A DNA stretch of 35,803 bases, taken from NCBI GenBank assembly GCA_029261155.1, contig JAJDBW010000012.1, forward strand, positions 1 through 35,803, read 5' to 3'. The notes below the pieces were generated by a model that saw only the letters and a list, made by a program, of their open reading frames with translations, was not told where the DNA came from and searched no databases. Below are positions 24,240-32,484 of this stretch, piece by piece (the stretch's first letter is position 1; the number at the start of each line of letters is the position of its first letter). A program made the translations under genes and the position numbers. Origin of the DNA: Nitrospirota bacterium. GTDB taxonomy: Bacteria > Nitrospirota > Nitrospiria > SBBL01 > JAADHI01.

Positions 24240-26204
24240 GTGCCTCAGAAACCTAAACTAAAAGATACAGAACCGGCATCCGCTTGTCAAAAGCTGTTCA
24301 TGCCCGGAGGCCAGCTTTCAAAAATCCTTCCACGCTACGAATATCGCCCGGTTCAACTCAAAATGTCACAAGTCGTAGAAGCCGCCTTGACCGACGATGA
24401 TACCTTATTGGTGGAAGCGGCGACCGGAACGGGAAAGACCTGGGCCTATCTCATACCCGCCATTCTTAGCCAAAAAAAAATCATCGTTTCGACGGGAACG
24501 AAGACCCTGCAAGATCAGCTCTTTTTTAAGGATTTGCCTTTTTTGGCCAAAACGCTTCCCGTGCCTTTTCGCTTTAGCATGATGAAAGGCAAGTCCAACT
24601 ACCTTTGTCTACACCGCTTTGGACAAATTTTTCAACAATCGTCCCTGAGTGGTGTCGGTGCAGGCACGGAGCTGGAAACCATTCGGACCTGGGCAAGCCA
24701 AACGCAGACGGGAGACCGGGCAGAAATCGTCGGTCTTCCGGAATCCTCTCCCGCTTGGCAGGAGGTTTCGGTAAAGGGCGATGCCTGTCTGGGCGGGCAA
24801 TGTCCTGAATATGAGCGCTGCTACCTCACGCGAACTCGGCAAGCAGCCGCTGCAGCGGATGTCGTCGTCGTAAACCATCATCTTTTTTTTGCCGATCTCG
24901 CGCTGAAAAAAGGGGGCTATGGTGAGATTCTTCCGCATTACCAAGCCATCGTCTTTGACGAGGCCCATCTTCTCGAAGAAGTTGCGACGCAATATTTCGG
25001 AACCTCCGTCAGTAGCTATCGTATGGAAGATTTTGTGCGAGATGCGGAAAGAGAAATTCAGTTCAACCCCGCAAAATCGCCTTCATGCCTAACGCAATGT
25101 CAGCAACTTTTAATGTATTCAAAGCAGTTTTTCGAACCTTTTAAAAACCAACAAGACCGTTACCGACTGAGTGATCGGCATTTCTCTAAAGCCGTACGCG
25201 ATGCCGGTTTAGCCCTTTTTAACGGTCTAAAGCATTTCGATCGTTCGATCGCTGGACTTCAGCTTAAGAGTGACGGCCTGGCTCACCTCTCCGAGCGCAT
25301 CGAAACACTCTTAAACGACTTGAATGTTTTTCTGGATAACAAGCGTGACGAGGCCCAATCAATTTTCTGGGCAGAGCAAGGTCGAAGCGGGGTTTTTTTA
25401 CATAGCTCACCGCTCGATGTTTCGGCAATTTTAAACGCACGCTTATTCAACACGGGGCGCGCCACGATCATGACTTCGGCCACGCTCTCAACGCAAGGTG
25501 GCTTCAATTACATTAAAGAACGATTGGGTATTGATCATGCAAAAGAATTGATACTCGATACTGTCTTCCAGTATGAAAATCAGGCCCTCATTTATTTGCC
25601 GGATCAGCTTCCTCTTCCTTCGTCGGACCGTTTTGCCGATGCGATTTCAGACGAGATTGTTCGAATTTTAAGGGAAAGCGCTGGGCGGGCCTTCCTCCTC
25701 TTTACGAGTTGGAAAAACTTAGAGGCGGTTTATCGGCGGGTTGCATCTGTGCTTCCCTATCCATTACTCAAACAAGGAGAACGCCCCAAGCAGGCCCTGA
25801 TCGAGGCCTTTCGAAAAGACATTTCCTCGGTGTTATTCGGAACCACGAGTTTCTGGCAGGGGGTGGATGTCGAAGGCGAGGCCCTTTCCTGTGTCATTAT
25901 CGATAAATTACCCTTCGCGTCTCCTAGCGATCCGCTTACCGAGGCCCGGATCGATGCCCTTGCGAAAGAAGATAAAGACCCATTTTCGAATTTCCAAATT
26001 CCCGTCGCCATCCTTTCCCTTCGCCAAGGAATCGGCCGCTTAATCCGAAGCACGCAAGACCGTGGCCTAATCGCCATATTAGACCCACGTATCACAACCA
26101 AGGGCTATGGAAAGCGTTTCTTAACGAGTTTGCCCCCCGCGCCAAGAACGCGTGATTTTAAAGATGTCGTTACATTTTTTAAAGAGGAAAAATTGAGGCC
26201 TTAG
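24240..26204 (+). CDS. dinG: DinG/XPD-type Fe-S ATP-dependent DNA helicase
   Basis: DinG is a superfamily 2 helicase (5'-to-3') that unwinds R-loops, forks and damaged DNA. The 654-residue protein has Walker A AATGTGKT (60-67), DEAH box FDEAHLLEE (240-243 core) and four cysteines at 123, 183, 188 and 194 spaced as in XPD/DinG iron-sulfur domains. The second RecA-like domain contains GTTSFWQGVDVEG and the arginine-finger motif RQGIGRLIRS. The start is GTG at 24240; an internal ATG at 24300 would cut the conserved LF-PGG-L segment, so the GTG is preferred. No LexA site was recognised. Confidence 0.94.
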   Translation: MPQKPKLKDTEPASACQKLFMPGGQLSKILPRYEYRPVQLKMSQVVEAALTDDDTLLVEAATGTGKTWAYLIPAILSQKKIIVSTGTKTLQDQLFFKDLPFLAKTLPVPFRFSMMKGKSNYLCLHRFGQIFQQSSLSGVGAGTELETIRTWASQTQTGDRAEIVGLPESSPAWQEVSVKGDACLGGQCPEYERCYLTRTRQAAAAADVVVVNHHLFFADLALKKGGYGEILPHYQAIVFDEAHLLEEVATQYFGTSVSSYRMEDFVRDAEREIQFNPAKSPSCLTQCQQLLMYSKQFFEPFKNQQDRYRLSDRHFSKAVRDAGLALFNGLKHFDRSIAGLQLKSDGLAHLSERIETLLNDLNVFLDNKRDEAQSIFWAEQGRSGVFLHSSPLDVSAILNARLFNTGRATIMTSATLSTQGGFNYIKERLGIDHAKELILDTVFQYENQALIYLPDQLPLPSSDRFADAISDEIVRILRESAGRAFLLFTSWKNLEAVYRRVASVLPYPLLKQGERPKQALIEAFRKDISSVLFGTTSFWQGVDVEGEALSCVIIDKLPFASPSDPLTEARIDALAKEDKDPFSNFQIPVAILSLRQGIGRLIRSTQDRGLIAILDPRITTKGYGKRFLTSLPPAPRTRDFKDVVTFFKEEKLRP

Positions 26205-26238
26205 AAACCGAACACTTTCCTTATTCAAGGGTTTTGAA

Positions 26239-26244
26239 TATAAT
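26239..26244 (+). promoter_or_regulatory. Candidate -10 box for the lipoprotein/cytochrome gene
   Basis: A perfect TATAAT preceded by TTGAA lies 41 bases before the ATG at 26286. The -35 region 17 bases upstream (TTTCCT) is weak. Confidence 0.4.
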
Positions 26245-26285
26245 TAGAGATCGAAAAATACTATTCAAAGAGAGGTCTGGCAAAA

Positions 26286-26423
26286 ATGAAGACGGCCAAT
26301 AATATTTTAAAAAAATCGGCCCCACTTTTTTTCATGTTGCTGTGTTTTTCGATGCTGACCGGTTGTAAGCGCTTCACAAGTCCGCACCTCAAACCTTCGC
26401 CAACGGTTGAAAAAAAAGCTTAA
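26286..26423 (+). CDS. Short lipoprotein; probable detached N-terminus of the following cytochrome c
   Basis: A 45-codon frame encodes MKTANNILKKSAPLFF, a hydrophobic core and the lipobox LTGC (Cys27 would be the lipidated residue), then KRFTSPHLKPSPTVEKKA and stop. AGAGAGGT lies about 8-13 bases before the ATG. The frame ends just after an eight-A run (26410-26417). Shifting back one base there (or restoring a ninth A) joins it directly to the open frame of the cytochrome gene, which has no signal peptide of its own. I read it as the export and anchoring signal of that cytochrome, although it could be an independent small lipoprotein. Confidence 0.7.
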   Translation: MKTANNILKKSAPLFFMLLCFSMLTGCKRFTSPHLKPSPTVEKKA

Positions 26424-26488
26424 ACCAAATATCCCTCCCTATTTCTCTCGGAGGTGCCTTTCCGAATCCACTTCCTGTTGAACTTTCC

Positions 26489-27538
26489 ATGAAAGATCTT
26501 GTGGCAGCGGGGAAGATTATCATCTTCGGAACCGATGATCCTCAAGGTGTGCTTTCCAGAGGAAAAGCACCCATAGGAAAAGGGCAGTGTCCGCTTTGCC
26601 ATAAATTTTTTCCTGAGCAAAGGAGTAGGGGACCCATTCTGTTTGCGGGTTCGACCACAGACCAGACTAGGCTTAATAGTGCGCTTATTGATGTGCCCGA
26701 TCCGGCACTCTCTTTTTCAGTCGAAGAACGGTCTCACCTTAGAATTAGAGAGGAACGCTATAAAATAGCCCTGAATAGACATGACATGGGCGAACCGAAT
26801 AGTGGGATAATCCCTCATGCGAAATCAGGGGGCGAGTACTTGATTGAATCTCTATACTGTCCCAATTGTTACGTCGCCTTGGGTTGGGGACTCAAAGGAA
26901 CAGATGACGCAGTGAGCCCCATGCCCAGAATTCACCGTAATCCGACCTCATTGACCGACTTAGAAATCGTAGCAGTTGTGGCGTATTTGCAATCGAAGGA
27001 GACGCCTGGGGATTATTCAAAGGTGACTGTCCTGAAAGATTGGGAAAACTATTTTAGGACAAAGCTGACGATTCCATCCACTCTTAATCTTACAAGCCGG
27101 AATACGAAATCGGAGGGAATAGATCGCATCGGGCAAGCCAAAGACAAGGATGAAGAAAAGATTAAAAAAATGGTCTGTTTTGCCTGCCATAAAATCCCGG
27201 GGATATTCATTGCTAAAACCGGCATGATCGGCCCTTTACTCATTATGAAGACCAACGCAAAAAATAGACTAGAATCGGCGGAGTATCAAAAGGCCGTCAA
27301 GCAAGGAAGGGCGCATGCCACGACCCCAAAAGAATATGTCGTTGAATCGATCCTCGATCCGGGTGCCTTCATTGTCCCTGGTTTTGCGGACGGTATGGTA
27401 AAGGACTACGGCCATAAAATGACGGTGAAGGGTTTGGAGAAGTTGGCTGATTTCCTCTTGAAACAAGGAGAGGATGAAGCCAGGAGGGAAGGCTTAGATC
27501 GTCTTGCAAACGAAAAAGAGGGAAGTCTATACAATTAA
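26489..27538 (+). CDS. Tandem-domain di-haem cytochrome c (probably lipoprotein, start lost to frameshift)
   Basis: The 349-residue product has two cytochrome c domains. Domain 1 contains CPLCH (about residue 31), an internal CPNCY, the possible axial Met in SPMP and a closing helix LEIVAVVAYLQ. Domain 2 contains CFACH (about residue 230), ILDPGAFIVPGF, DYGHKM as probable axial-Met region and LEKLADFLL. Haem attachment requires export, yet the ATG at 26489 has no signal peptide or ribosome site. The frame is open upstream to 26411 with plausible coding sequence, and the lipoprotein leader at 26286-26423 would supply the signal after a one-base shift in an A8 run, giving about 417 residues. 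It would serve periplasmic electron transfer; partner unknown. Confidence 0.85.
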   Translation: MKDLVAAGKIIIFGTDDPQGVLSRGKAPIGKGQCPLCHKFFPEQRSRGPILFAGSTTDQTRLNSALIDVPDPALSFSVEERSHLRIREERYKIALNRHDMGEPNSGIIPHAKSGGEYLIESLYCPNCYVALGWGLKGTDDAVSPMPRIHRNPTSLTDLEIVAVVAYLQSKETPGDYSKVTVLKDWENYFRTKLTIPSTLNLTSRNTKSEGIDRIGQAKDKDEEKIKKMVCFACHKIPGIFIAKTGMIGPLLIMKTNAKNRLESAEYQKAVKQGRAHATTPKEYVVESILDPGAFIVPGFADGMVKDYGHKMTVKGLEKLADFLLKQGEDEARREGLDRLANEKEGSLYN

Positions 27539-27567
27539 ATTGCTATACAATAAGCTCAGTTTCTTGA

Positions 27568-28275
27568 TTATACCCCGGCTTTTTTTGGCATGGCCAGGTA
27601 GATCTTGGCTTCGTCGCCTCTGGGGTTGATCTTTTGGACTTCTTCCCATTCGGCGAAGGCGAGCTCGGTTGACCCTTGAATGTAGTATGTGATGCCGAGA
27701 TGAATCCCGGCGCGGGTGTAGCGGGGGTTGATTCTTTTTGCTTTTAGAAAAAGTTCGATTGCCTCGTCGAAAGCCTTTTTCCCTCTCAGGATAATGCCCA
27801 AGCGTGTGAGCACATCGACAAAATCGGGCCGCATGGAAAGCACTTTCCGATATTGCGCTTCGGCCTCATCAAGTTGGCTGGCTTCGAAATAGGTATTTCC
27901 GAGTTTAGCATGTTCGTTGGCCAGCTTTCCTTGTATATAAGGGTCGATGCTGTCGGGTTCTTTTTGGATCACGCCGGCTGCTTGCGAGAAAGCGCCGTCC
28001 GCTTCTTCGTACTTCCCAATTTCGTTATAGGCGATGGTCAGGTTTAGCGAGGCTTCTGTGTAGTTGGGATTGATTTCGATGGCTTTTTTGAAGAGGTTGA
28101 TGGCTTCATTCATCTCTCCCGTTTGGAAGGCGATTAAACCCAGTTTATTATGGATATCGGCGTTGCCGTCGGGATGGCTTTCGAGGACTTGGTTATAAAG
28201 ACCACGGGCCTCGTTGAACTTTCCGGCGTCGTAGGCCAGCCGCGCTTCTTTAATGGTCATCTCGAATTCGCTCAT
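27568..28275 (-). CDS. TPR repeat protein
   Basis: This 235-residue protein consists almost entirely of tetratricopeptide repeats, about six. Examples are LAYDAGKFNEARGLYNQVLESHPD, then units ending INPNYTEASLN, MRPDFVDVLT and INPRYTRAGIH, with the canonical A at position 8/20 and P at 32. There is no signal peptide, so a cytoplasmic scaffold role is likely. The frame is open to a GTG at 28281, but GGAGGG at 28281-28286 with a 5-base spacing fixes ATG 28275. It is divergent from the AAA+ gene and has its own promoter. Confidence 0.9.
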   Translation of the reverse strand: MSEFEMTIKEARLAYDAGKFNEARGLYNQVLESHPDGNADIHNKLGLIAFQTGEMNEAINLFKKAIEINPNYTEASLNLTIAYNEIGKYEEADGAFSQAAGVIQKEPDSIDPYIQGKLANEHAKLGNTYFEASQLDEAEAQYRKVLSMRPDFVDVLTRLGIILRGKKAFDEAIELFLKAKRINPRYTRAGIHLGITYYIQGSTELAFAEWEEVQKINPRGDEAKIYLAMPKKAGV

Positions 28276-28302
28276 CAACACCCTCCTTCTTCGATTAATA
28301 CT

Positions 28303-28331
28303 ACTTTAATTGAAAGCTGTGCAAGTGTCAA
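28303..28331 (-). promoter_or_regulatory. Promoter of the TPR gene
   Basis: A perfect TTGACA (28331-28326) and TAAAGT (28308-28303) are 17 bases apart on the minus strand. The start near 28296 gives a leader of about 20 bases containing GGAGGG. Confidence 0.65.
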
Positions 28332-28341
28332 AGTCGCGAGT

Positions 28342-28372
28342 CCCTAAAGAGCTCGCATTTGATTGTTTAGGG
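28342..28372. repeat. Inverted repeat in the TPR / norQ-like divergent gap
   Basis: CCCTAAA (28342-28348) and TTTAGGG (28366-28372) are exact reverse complements with a 17-base loop. An alternative overlapping stem GCGAG/CTCGC uses the left arm's flank. It lies between the two divergent promoters and could be an operator, though 7-base arms may be chance. Confidence 0.3.
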
Positions 28373-28448
28373 TCTGGTCATTCATCATCGCCTCACAACT
28401 TGCTTCAGGTTTGATTTAACCAATCTAAGACGATAAACCGGCAGGGAA

Positions 28449-28478
28449 TTGTTTTTGCCCCGGCGGAGGATGTATAAT
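28449..28478 (+). promoter_or_regulatory. Promoter of the norQ/norD-like pair
   Basis: TTGTTT (28449-28454) and a perfect TATAAT (28473-28478) are 18 bases apart. The start near 28485 leaves about 23 bases including AGGAGG before the ATG. Confidence 0.55.
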
Positions 28479-28507
28479 CACGCCCCCATTATATTAAAGG
28501 AGGATGG

Positions 28508-29320
28508 ATGGATTCGGAATCGACGATGGAATCGTTTTACCTGAAAAAAGAACCTTTTTATCAAGCGGTTGGAGAAGAGGTCGGGCTTTTTAACGCGGCC
28601 TGCGAAGCCAAACGGCCGGTGCTTTTGAAGGGGCCAACAGGCTGCGGAAAGAGCCGCTTTGTGGCCTACATGGCCTATCACCTAAAACGGCCGCTCATCA
28701 CCGTCGCCTGTCATGAAGACTTGACGGCCTCCGATCTTGTCGGGCGTTACTTGCTTAAGGGCGATGAAACCGTCTGGTCCGACGGTCCCTTGGCCCTTGC
28801 CGTAAAACATGGGGCGATTTGCTATCTCGACGAAATCGTCGAGGCGCGCAACGATACCACCGTCGTCATCCATCCGCTCACTGACGACCGGCGGATTCTT
28901 CCCATCGAAAAAAAAAGCGAGGTCATCGAAGCTGCTGATAATTTTATGATCGTGATTTCCTACAATCCGGGTTACCAATCCCTCTTGAAAAACTTAAAGC
29001 AGAGCACGCGCCAACGTTTTGTCGCCTTGGATTTTCAATATCCATCGCGCGTGGATGAAATCGCCATCGTTTCACATGAAGCCGGGGTTTCGCAAGATCT
29101 TGCCGAGCGGCTCGTATCCATTGGTACGAAGGTGCGCAATCTTAAAAACCACGGCCTTGAGGAAGGCGTGAGCACGCGCCTCTTGATTTACGCCGGCCAA
29201 CTGATCTCGAAGGGTGTTTCACCTCAACTCGCTTGCAAAGCGGCCATCGCCGACGCCATGACCGACGACCCGGACATGCGCCAAAGTCTCATTGAAATTA
29301 TCCAGAGCTTCTTCGAATGA
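28508..29320 (+). CDS. NorQ/CbbQ-type MoxR AAA+ ATPase
   Basis: The 270-residue protein is a MoxR-class AAA+ ATPase. Walker A GPTGCGKS is at 42-49, Walker B AICYLDEI at about 103-110, sensor-1 region [12 protein letters not shown], arginine finger region STRQRFV, and a C-terminal helical CbbQ_C-like lid (about 200-270). NorQ, NirQ and CbbQ work with a VWA partner to activate NO reductase or RuBisCO, probably by inserting metal or freeing inhibited sites. The partner gene starts inside its last codons (4-base overlap). Neither norCB nor RuBisCO genes lie nearby, so no specific symbol is given. GGAGG at 28499-28503 supports this start; Met7 is an alternative. Confidence 0.92.
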   Translation: MDSESTMESFYLKKEPFYQAVGEEVGLFNAACEAKRPVLLKGPTGCGKSRFVAYMAYHLKRPLITVACHEDLTASDLVGRYLLKGDETVWSDGPLALAVKHGAICYLDEIVEARNDTTVVIHPLTDDRRILPIEKKSEVIEAADNFMIVISYNPGYQSLLKNLKQSTRQRFVALDFQYPSRVDEIAIVSHEAGVSQDLAERLVSIGTKVRNLKNHGLEEGVSTRLLIYAGQLISKGVSPQLACKAAIADAMTDDPDMRQSLIEIIQSFFE

Positions 29321-32313
29321 GTTCAGCCGATCCACTCACAACTTTTCAAGCGCTCTTCGGAGAAATGCGCGATGAAGACGAAATCGCAGACCTTGTGGCC
29401 CTTTTCCAAAGTATCGCGACCGAGGCCCAAGGCCCGGCGCTGAACATCGGCCTAATCCTCTCCGACTTTTCAAAAAAGGCCGCCGCCGCATATTTCGAAA
29501 TATTGCCGGAGGTGGTGAAGTCCATCACACCCGACGAGTTGAGCGGCTGGGTCGGCATGGGCATCAAGGTGGCGCAAAAGTCCGCTGCCTCCGGCATCCG
29601 TTTCTTCAAGCAAGGCCCGAAGGTCTTTTCTCGCATCCCTGAACAAAATCTCCGCACGCTTTTTGTTCAAGAAGGCATCCGCTTGGCCGACGGCGACGTG
29701 AATCTCGCTGTTGAATATTATCTTAGCGCCCCGGCCTTGCTTTCCGAAAACCTGCTGGACGAAAACGGCTTTTTAAAATGGATCGCCGAGGGCCGGGCTT
29801 TGGGTGAGGTCGACTACACCCTGGCTGTCGAATATTTTCGGGTGACGCCCACGCTCTTGCCGCATCTCCCTATCGCTACGCTACCGCTTTGGGTCGCCGT
29901 CGGCCGAAAGCTCTCGACGGACAAGCTTTTTCCCACCCTGCTCTTCATTCGGAACAGCCCGGAGATTTTTTCGAAGATTCCGAGCGATGCCACTAAAACG
30001 CAATTGTTGGAACTCACGTCCGAGGTTGCAGAGTCGGTGGCCAGCCTGGCGGAGCAACTTTTTACGGAATCGACTTCCATTCTCCCCCTCTTTCGGTCGC
30101 TGGCTTTGGAAGATGTACTATTACAAAAGGCGACCGAGATCGCGCGTTTCGACGGCGCCTTGGCGAGCACCTTTTTTCTTAGTGGCCCAAAAATCCTCAA
30201 TGCCTTGGGCAAGATTGCAGACCGTTTCCCGGAGTGGGTGGAGCAAGGCATGGCCCTTTTGAAAAGCGGACCGGAAACCGCGAAGGCCTTCTTTTCCCTG
30301 GAAGGCAAGATCGGCCAAATTGCCATCGATCGGCTTCGGGGCGGAGTGTCGCTTTCGACCGTTTCCCGGACGCTTAAACTGTTTGCCGAGGCCCTCAGCG
30401 GCCGCCGCGTGTCGATCAAGCCGACGACGGATTTAAAAGTCGCCTCAGCCGAATCGTCATCGGATGGTTTGTCGGACCTTCCCATGACCGATGGCGAAAC
30501 CATTTACCTTCCGCCGCACATCGGTTATTTTCCCGGCGATGCCCTTAATTTCGAATGGTACAAAGTGGCCACGGCCTATCAGGCGGGTTATCTTGAATTT
30601 GGAACCTTCTATCCCAAGATGGCCGAAACGGCGGACTTGATCGAAGGGCTCCAACAAAAATACGGTCGTCGTGGTGGTTTTTCGAGCTTGAGTTCTTTTT
30701 TCGGACTTTTTCCCGAACCTTTTTTCATCCAGCAATTATTCGAATTGGCCGAGGGCGCACGCGTGGAATACTTCCTTCGCCGTGAATATCCAGGACTGCG
30801 CAAGGCCATGATCCGTATGCGCGAGGCCGACCTGGAGCGGCGTCCGCCGCTCATGGACCTCAGCCCGCGTGGCGTGGTGCTTGAACTTCTGTTTCAAATT
30901 TCTCTCGCAGGAAAATCCAAGGAGCCCATACCGAATACCTTGCAATCCATCGTCTTCGAGGCCTGCCGAATTCTCGGCGCGGTGCAAGATTCGAAGGCGA
31001 GCGTGGCCTTGTCGATGAAAGCGGCCGCGACGGCCTACCAGTTTTTGGAAACGGATGAAGACCGATCCGAGATACCGGATACGCCCATGGAAGCCTTCGA
31101 ATCGGAGGCGGGTGAGCGCGTTAAAGGCAAGGGCGAACAAAGCGGCGAACTCCAGCCTTCGGCGCGAGGTGGAATTGATCCCAAGCGTTTTGAAGAGGCG
31201 CAAAAGCTCAAGCAGACCTATACAGACGATCTCATCGAAAAACTCAAGAATGCGGGGATGGATGTGTCGAATGAGGCCGTTTCTACGGCCATTTCGCAAT
31301 CGGTGGAACGGGGAGAGATCCGGCTCGAAACGGATAAAAAAGACGAACCGAATCCCATGCTCGATCGCCTTGAAGCCCAACTCCGCGCGGAACAAAAAGG
31401 GAGTGCGGGAACTGAGGGGACGCAGGGATTTTTCTACGACGAATGGAACTGCGAGCAAGGCGATTACCAAGCGGCCTGGTCGCAAGTGCTTGAGAAGCGC
31501 TTTTCCAACGAAACCGCTTCAGAGGCCGAATCCATTTTAGAAGAATATCGCGGGATGACACAGTCTATTGTTTCCGCCTTCCAATTGCTCCGACCGGAAG
31601 GTCTAAAGCGGATCAAAGGAGAACGGGAAGGCGATACCTTCGATCTGGATGCCCTCTTGGATTCGCGCGTCGAAATTAAATCGGGCCGCAACCCTTCCGA
31701 TCGGATTTATATCAGTCATCAGAAAAAAGAGCGAAGTGTGGCCGCGGCCTTCCTCGTCGATTTAAGCGGCTCGACCCAACAGCAACTTCCCAATCAAGAC
31801 CGCTCGATTTTGCAAACAGAAAAAGAAGCCCTGCTTTTGCTCGCGAAAGCGGTGGATGCCATCGGTGATACCTTCGCCCTCTATGGTTTTTCCGGAAAGG
31901 GAAAAGACGCGGTCGATTTTTACATTATGAAAGATTTTGACGAGCCCTATAGCGCTGCCATCGATCATCGTATTGCGCGTATTGAAGCCGCCATTCAAAA
32001 CCGTGACGGCGCGGCCATTCGCCATGCGGCCTACAAGCTTTCCGCACAGGCGGCCAAGATCAAAACCCTGGTGCTTATTAGTGACGGCAAGCCATTGGAT
32101 GACGGTTACCACGGTTCCTACGCCACGGCGGATACGAAGATGGCGCTGCGTGAAGCCAAGCGAAAAGGGATTCATCCCTATTGCATTACCGTCGATCGGG
32201 AAGGCGCGGAATATCTCAAAGGGATGTACGGCGATGTGGCCTACATGGTGATCGATCAGGTCAAAAAGCTGCCGATGAAACTCCCGCAGATATACAAGCG
32301 CTTGACGACTTAA
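29317..32313 (+). CDS. NorD/CbbO-type VWA protein with extended helical-repeat N-terminus
   Basis: At 998 residues this is longer than usual NorD (about 600-650) or CbbO (about 780). Residues about 44-336 form roughly eight degenerate units of 34-40 residues of the form W-x3-G-x-x-L...A-x-x-Y/F-F-x3-P-x-x-L (for example [26 protein letters not shown]). A NorD-like middle follows ([46 protein letters not shown]), then a low-complexity Glu/Lys linker. The C-terminal VWA domain has MIDAS DLSGST (Asp815, Ser817, Ser819) and SDGKPLDDG (Asp923). [12 protein letters not shown] precedes it. It overlaps the AAA+ gene, with which it should form one complex. Confidence 0.9.
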   Translation: MSSADPLTTFQALFGEMRDEDEIADLVALFQSIATEAQGPALNIGLILSDFSKKAAAAYFEILPEVVKSITPDELSGWVGMGIKVAQKSAASGIRFFKQGPKVFSRIPEQNLRTLFVQEGIRLADGDVNLAVEYYLSAPALLSENLLDENGFLKWIAEGRALGEVDYTLAVEYFRVTPTLLPHLPIATLPLWVAVGRKLSTDKLFPTLLFIRNSPEIFSKIPSDATKTQLLELTSEVAESVASLAEQLFTESTSILPLFRSLALEDVLLQKATEIARFDGALASTFFLSGPKILNALGKIADRFPEWVEQGMALLKSGPETAKAFFSLEGKIGQIAIDRLRGGVSLSTVSRTLKLFAEALSGRRVSIKPTTDLKVASAESSSDGLSDLPMTDGETIYLPPHIGYFPGDALNFEWYKVATAYQAGYLEFGTFYPKMAETADLIEGLQQKYGRRGGFSSLSSFFGLFPEPFFIQQLFELAEGARVEYFLRREYPGLRKAMIRMREADLERRPPLMDLSPRGVVLELLFQISLAGKSKEPIPNTLQSIVFEACRILGAVQDSKASVALSMKAAATAYQFLETDEDRSEIPDTPMEAFESEAGERVKGKGEQSGELQPSARGGIDPKRFEEAQKLKQTYTDDLIEKLKNAGMDVSNEAVSTAISQSVERGEIRLETDKKDEPNPMLDRLEAQLRAEQKGSAGTEGTQGFFYDEWNCEQGDYQAAWSQVLEKRFSNETASEAESILEEYRGMTQSIVSAFQLLRPEGLKRIKGEREGDTFDLDALLDSRVEIKSGRNPSDRIYISHQKKERSVAAAFLVDLSGSTQQQLPNQDRSILQTEKEALLLLAKAVDAIGDTFALYGFSGKGKDAVDFYIMKDFDEPYSAAIDHRIARIEAAIQNRDGAAIRHAAYKLSAQAAKIKTLVLISDGKPLDDGYHGSYATADTKMALREAKRKGIHPYCITVDREGAEYLKGMYGDVAYMVIDQVKKLPMKLPQIYKRLTT
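29446..30324 (+). repeat. Internal ~37-residue helical repeat within the VWA protein
   Basis: About eight in-tandem protein repeats, residues 44-336, mostly with Gly after the first helix, Ala-x-x-(Tyr/Phe)-Phe in the second and a Pro two to four residues later. Divergence between copies is high at the DNA level, so this is an old repeat rather than a recent tandem expansion. Confidence 0.6.
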
Positions 32314-32348
32314 GCAGATGAATGTTTTTGATTTTACCCCACTTAGAA

Positions 32349-32421
32349 AAAGGGGGGCAAGGGGGGATTTAAAAAGGATCAAAATTTAGAACAAAGGCAA
32401 ATCCCCCTCGATCCCCCTTTG
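32349..32421. repeat. REP-like G-run/C-run inverted repeat
   Basis: The left arm (32349-32370) contains two GGGGGG blocks ending in GGGATTT. The right arm (32399-32421) contains AAATCCCCC and CCCCCTTTG. The arms are imperfect reverse complements around a 28-base AT-rich loop. A further AAAGGGGGAAGG follows at 32424-32434. The block fills the 171-base gap between the VWA gene and the next gene. Such G6/C6 palindromes occur as dispersed intergenic repeats in many Nitrospirota and Deltaproteobacteria genomes; it may also act as a terminator or mRNA-end stabiliser. Confidence 0.6.
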
Positions 32422-32484
32422 TTAAAGGGGGAAGGTCTATAGGCAAATCGCTCTATAGGGGTTTAGGGCAAGGAAAGGGAAAAA

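Noticed and set aside
26867-26881. CPNCY as a degenerate third haem-binding motif
   Set aside because: It aligns with the DPGAF loop of the second domain, not with its CFACH, so a mutated CXXCH is unlikely; kept instead as an extra Cys-pair finding.
27519-27552. Direct repeat CTATACAAT ... CTATACAAT at the end of the cytochrome gene
   Set aside because: Short AT-rich duplication in a 29-base convergent gap; no sign of target-site duplication or insertion between copies.
29814-30503. Long minus-strand frames (up to about 250 residues) opposite the VWA gene
   Set aside because: They mirror a well-supported coding strand, are Arg/Ser-rich as expected of antisense frames, and lack ribosome sites.
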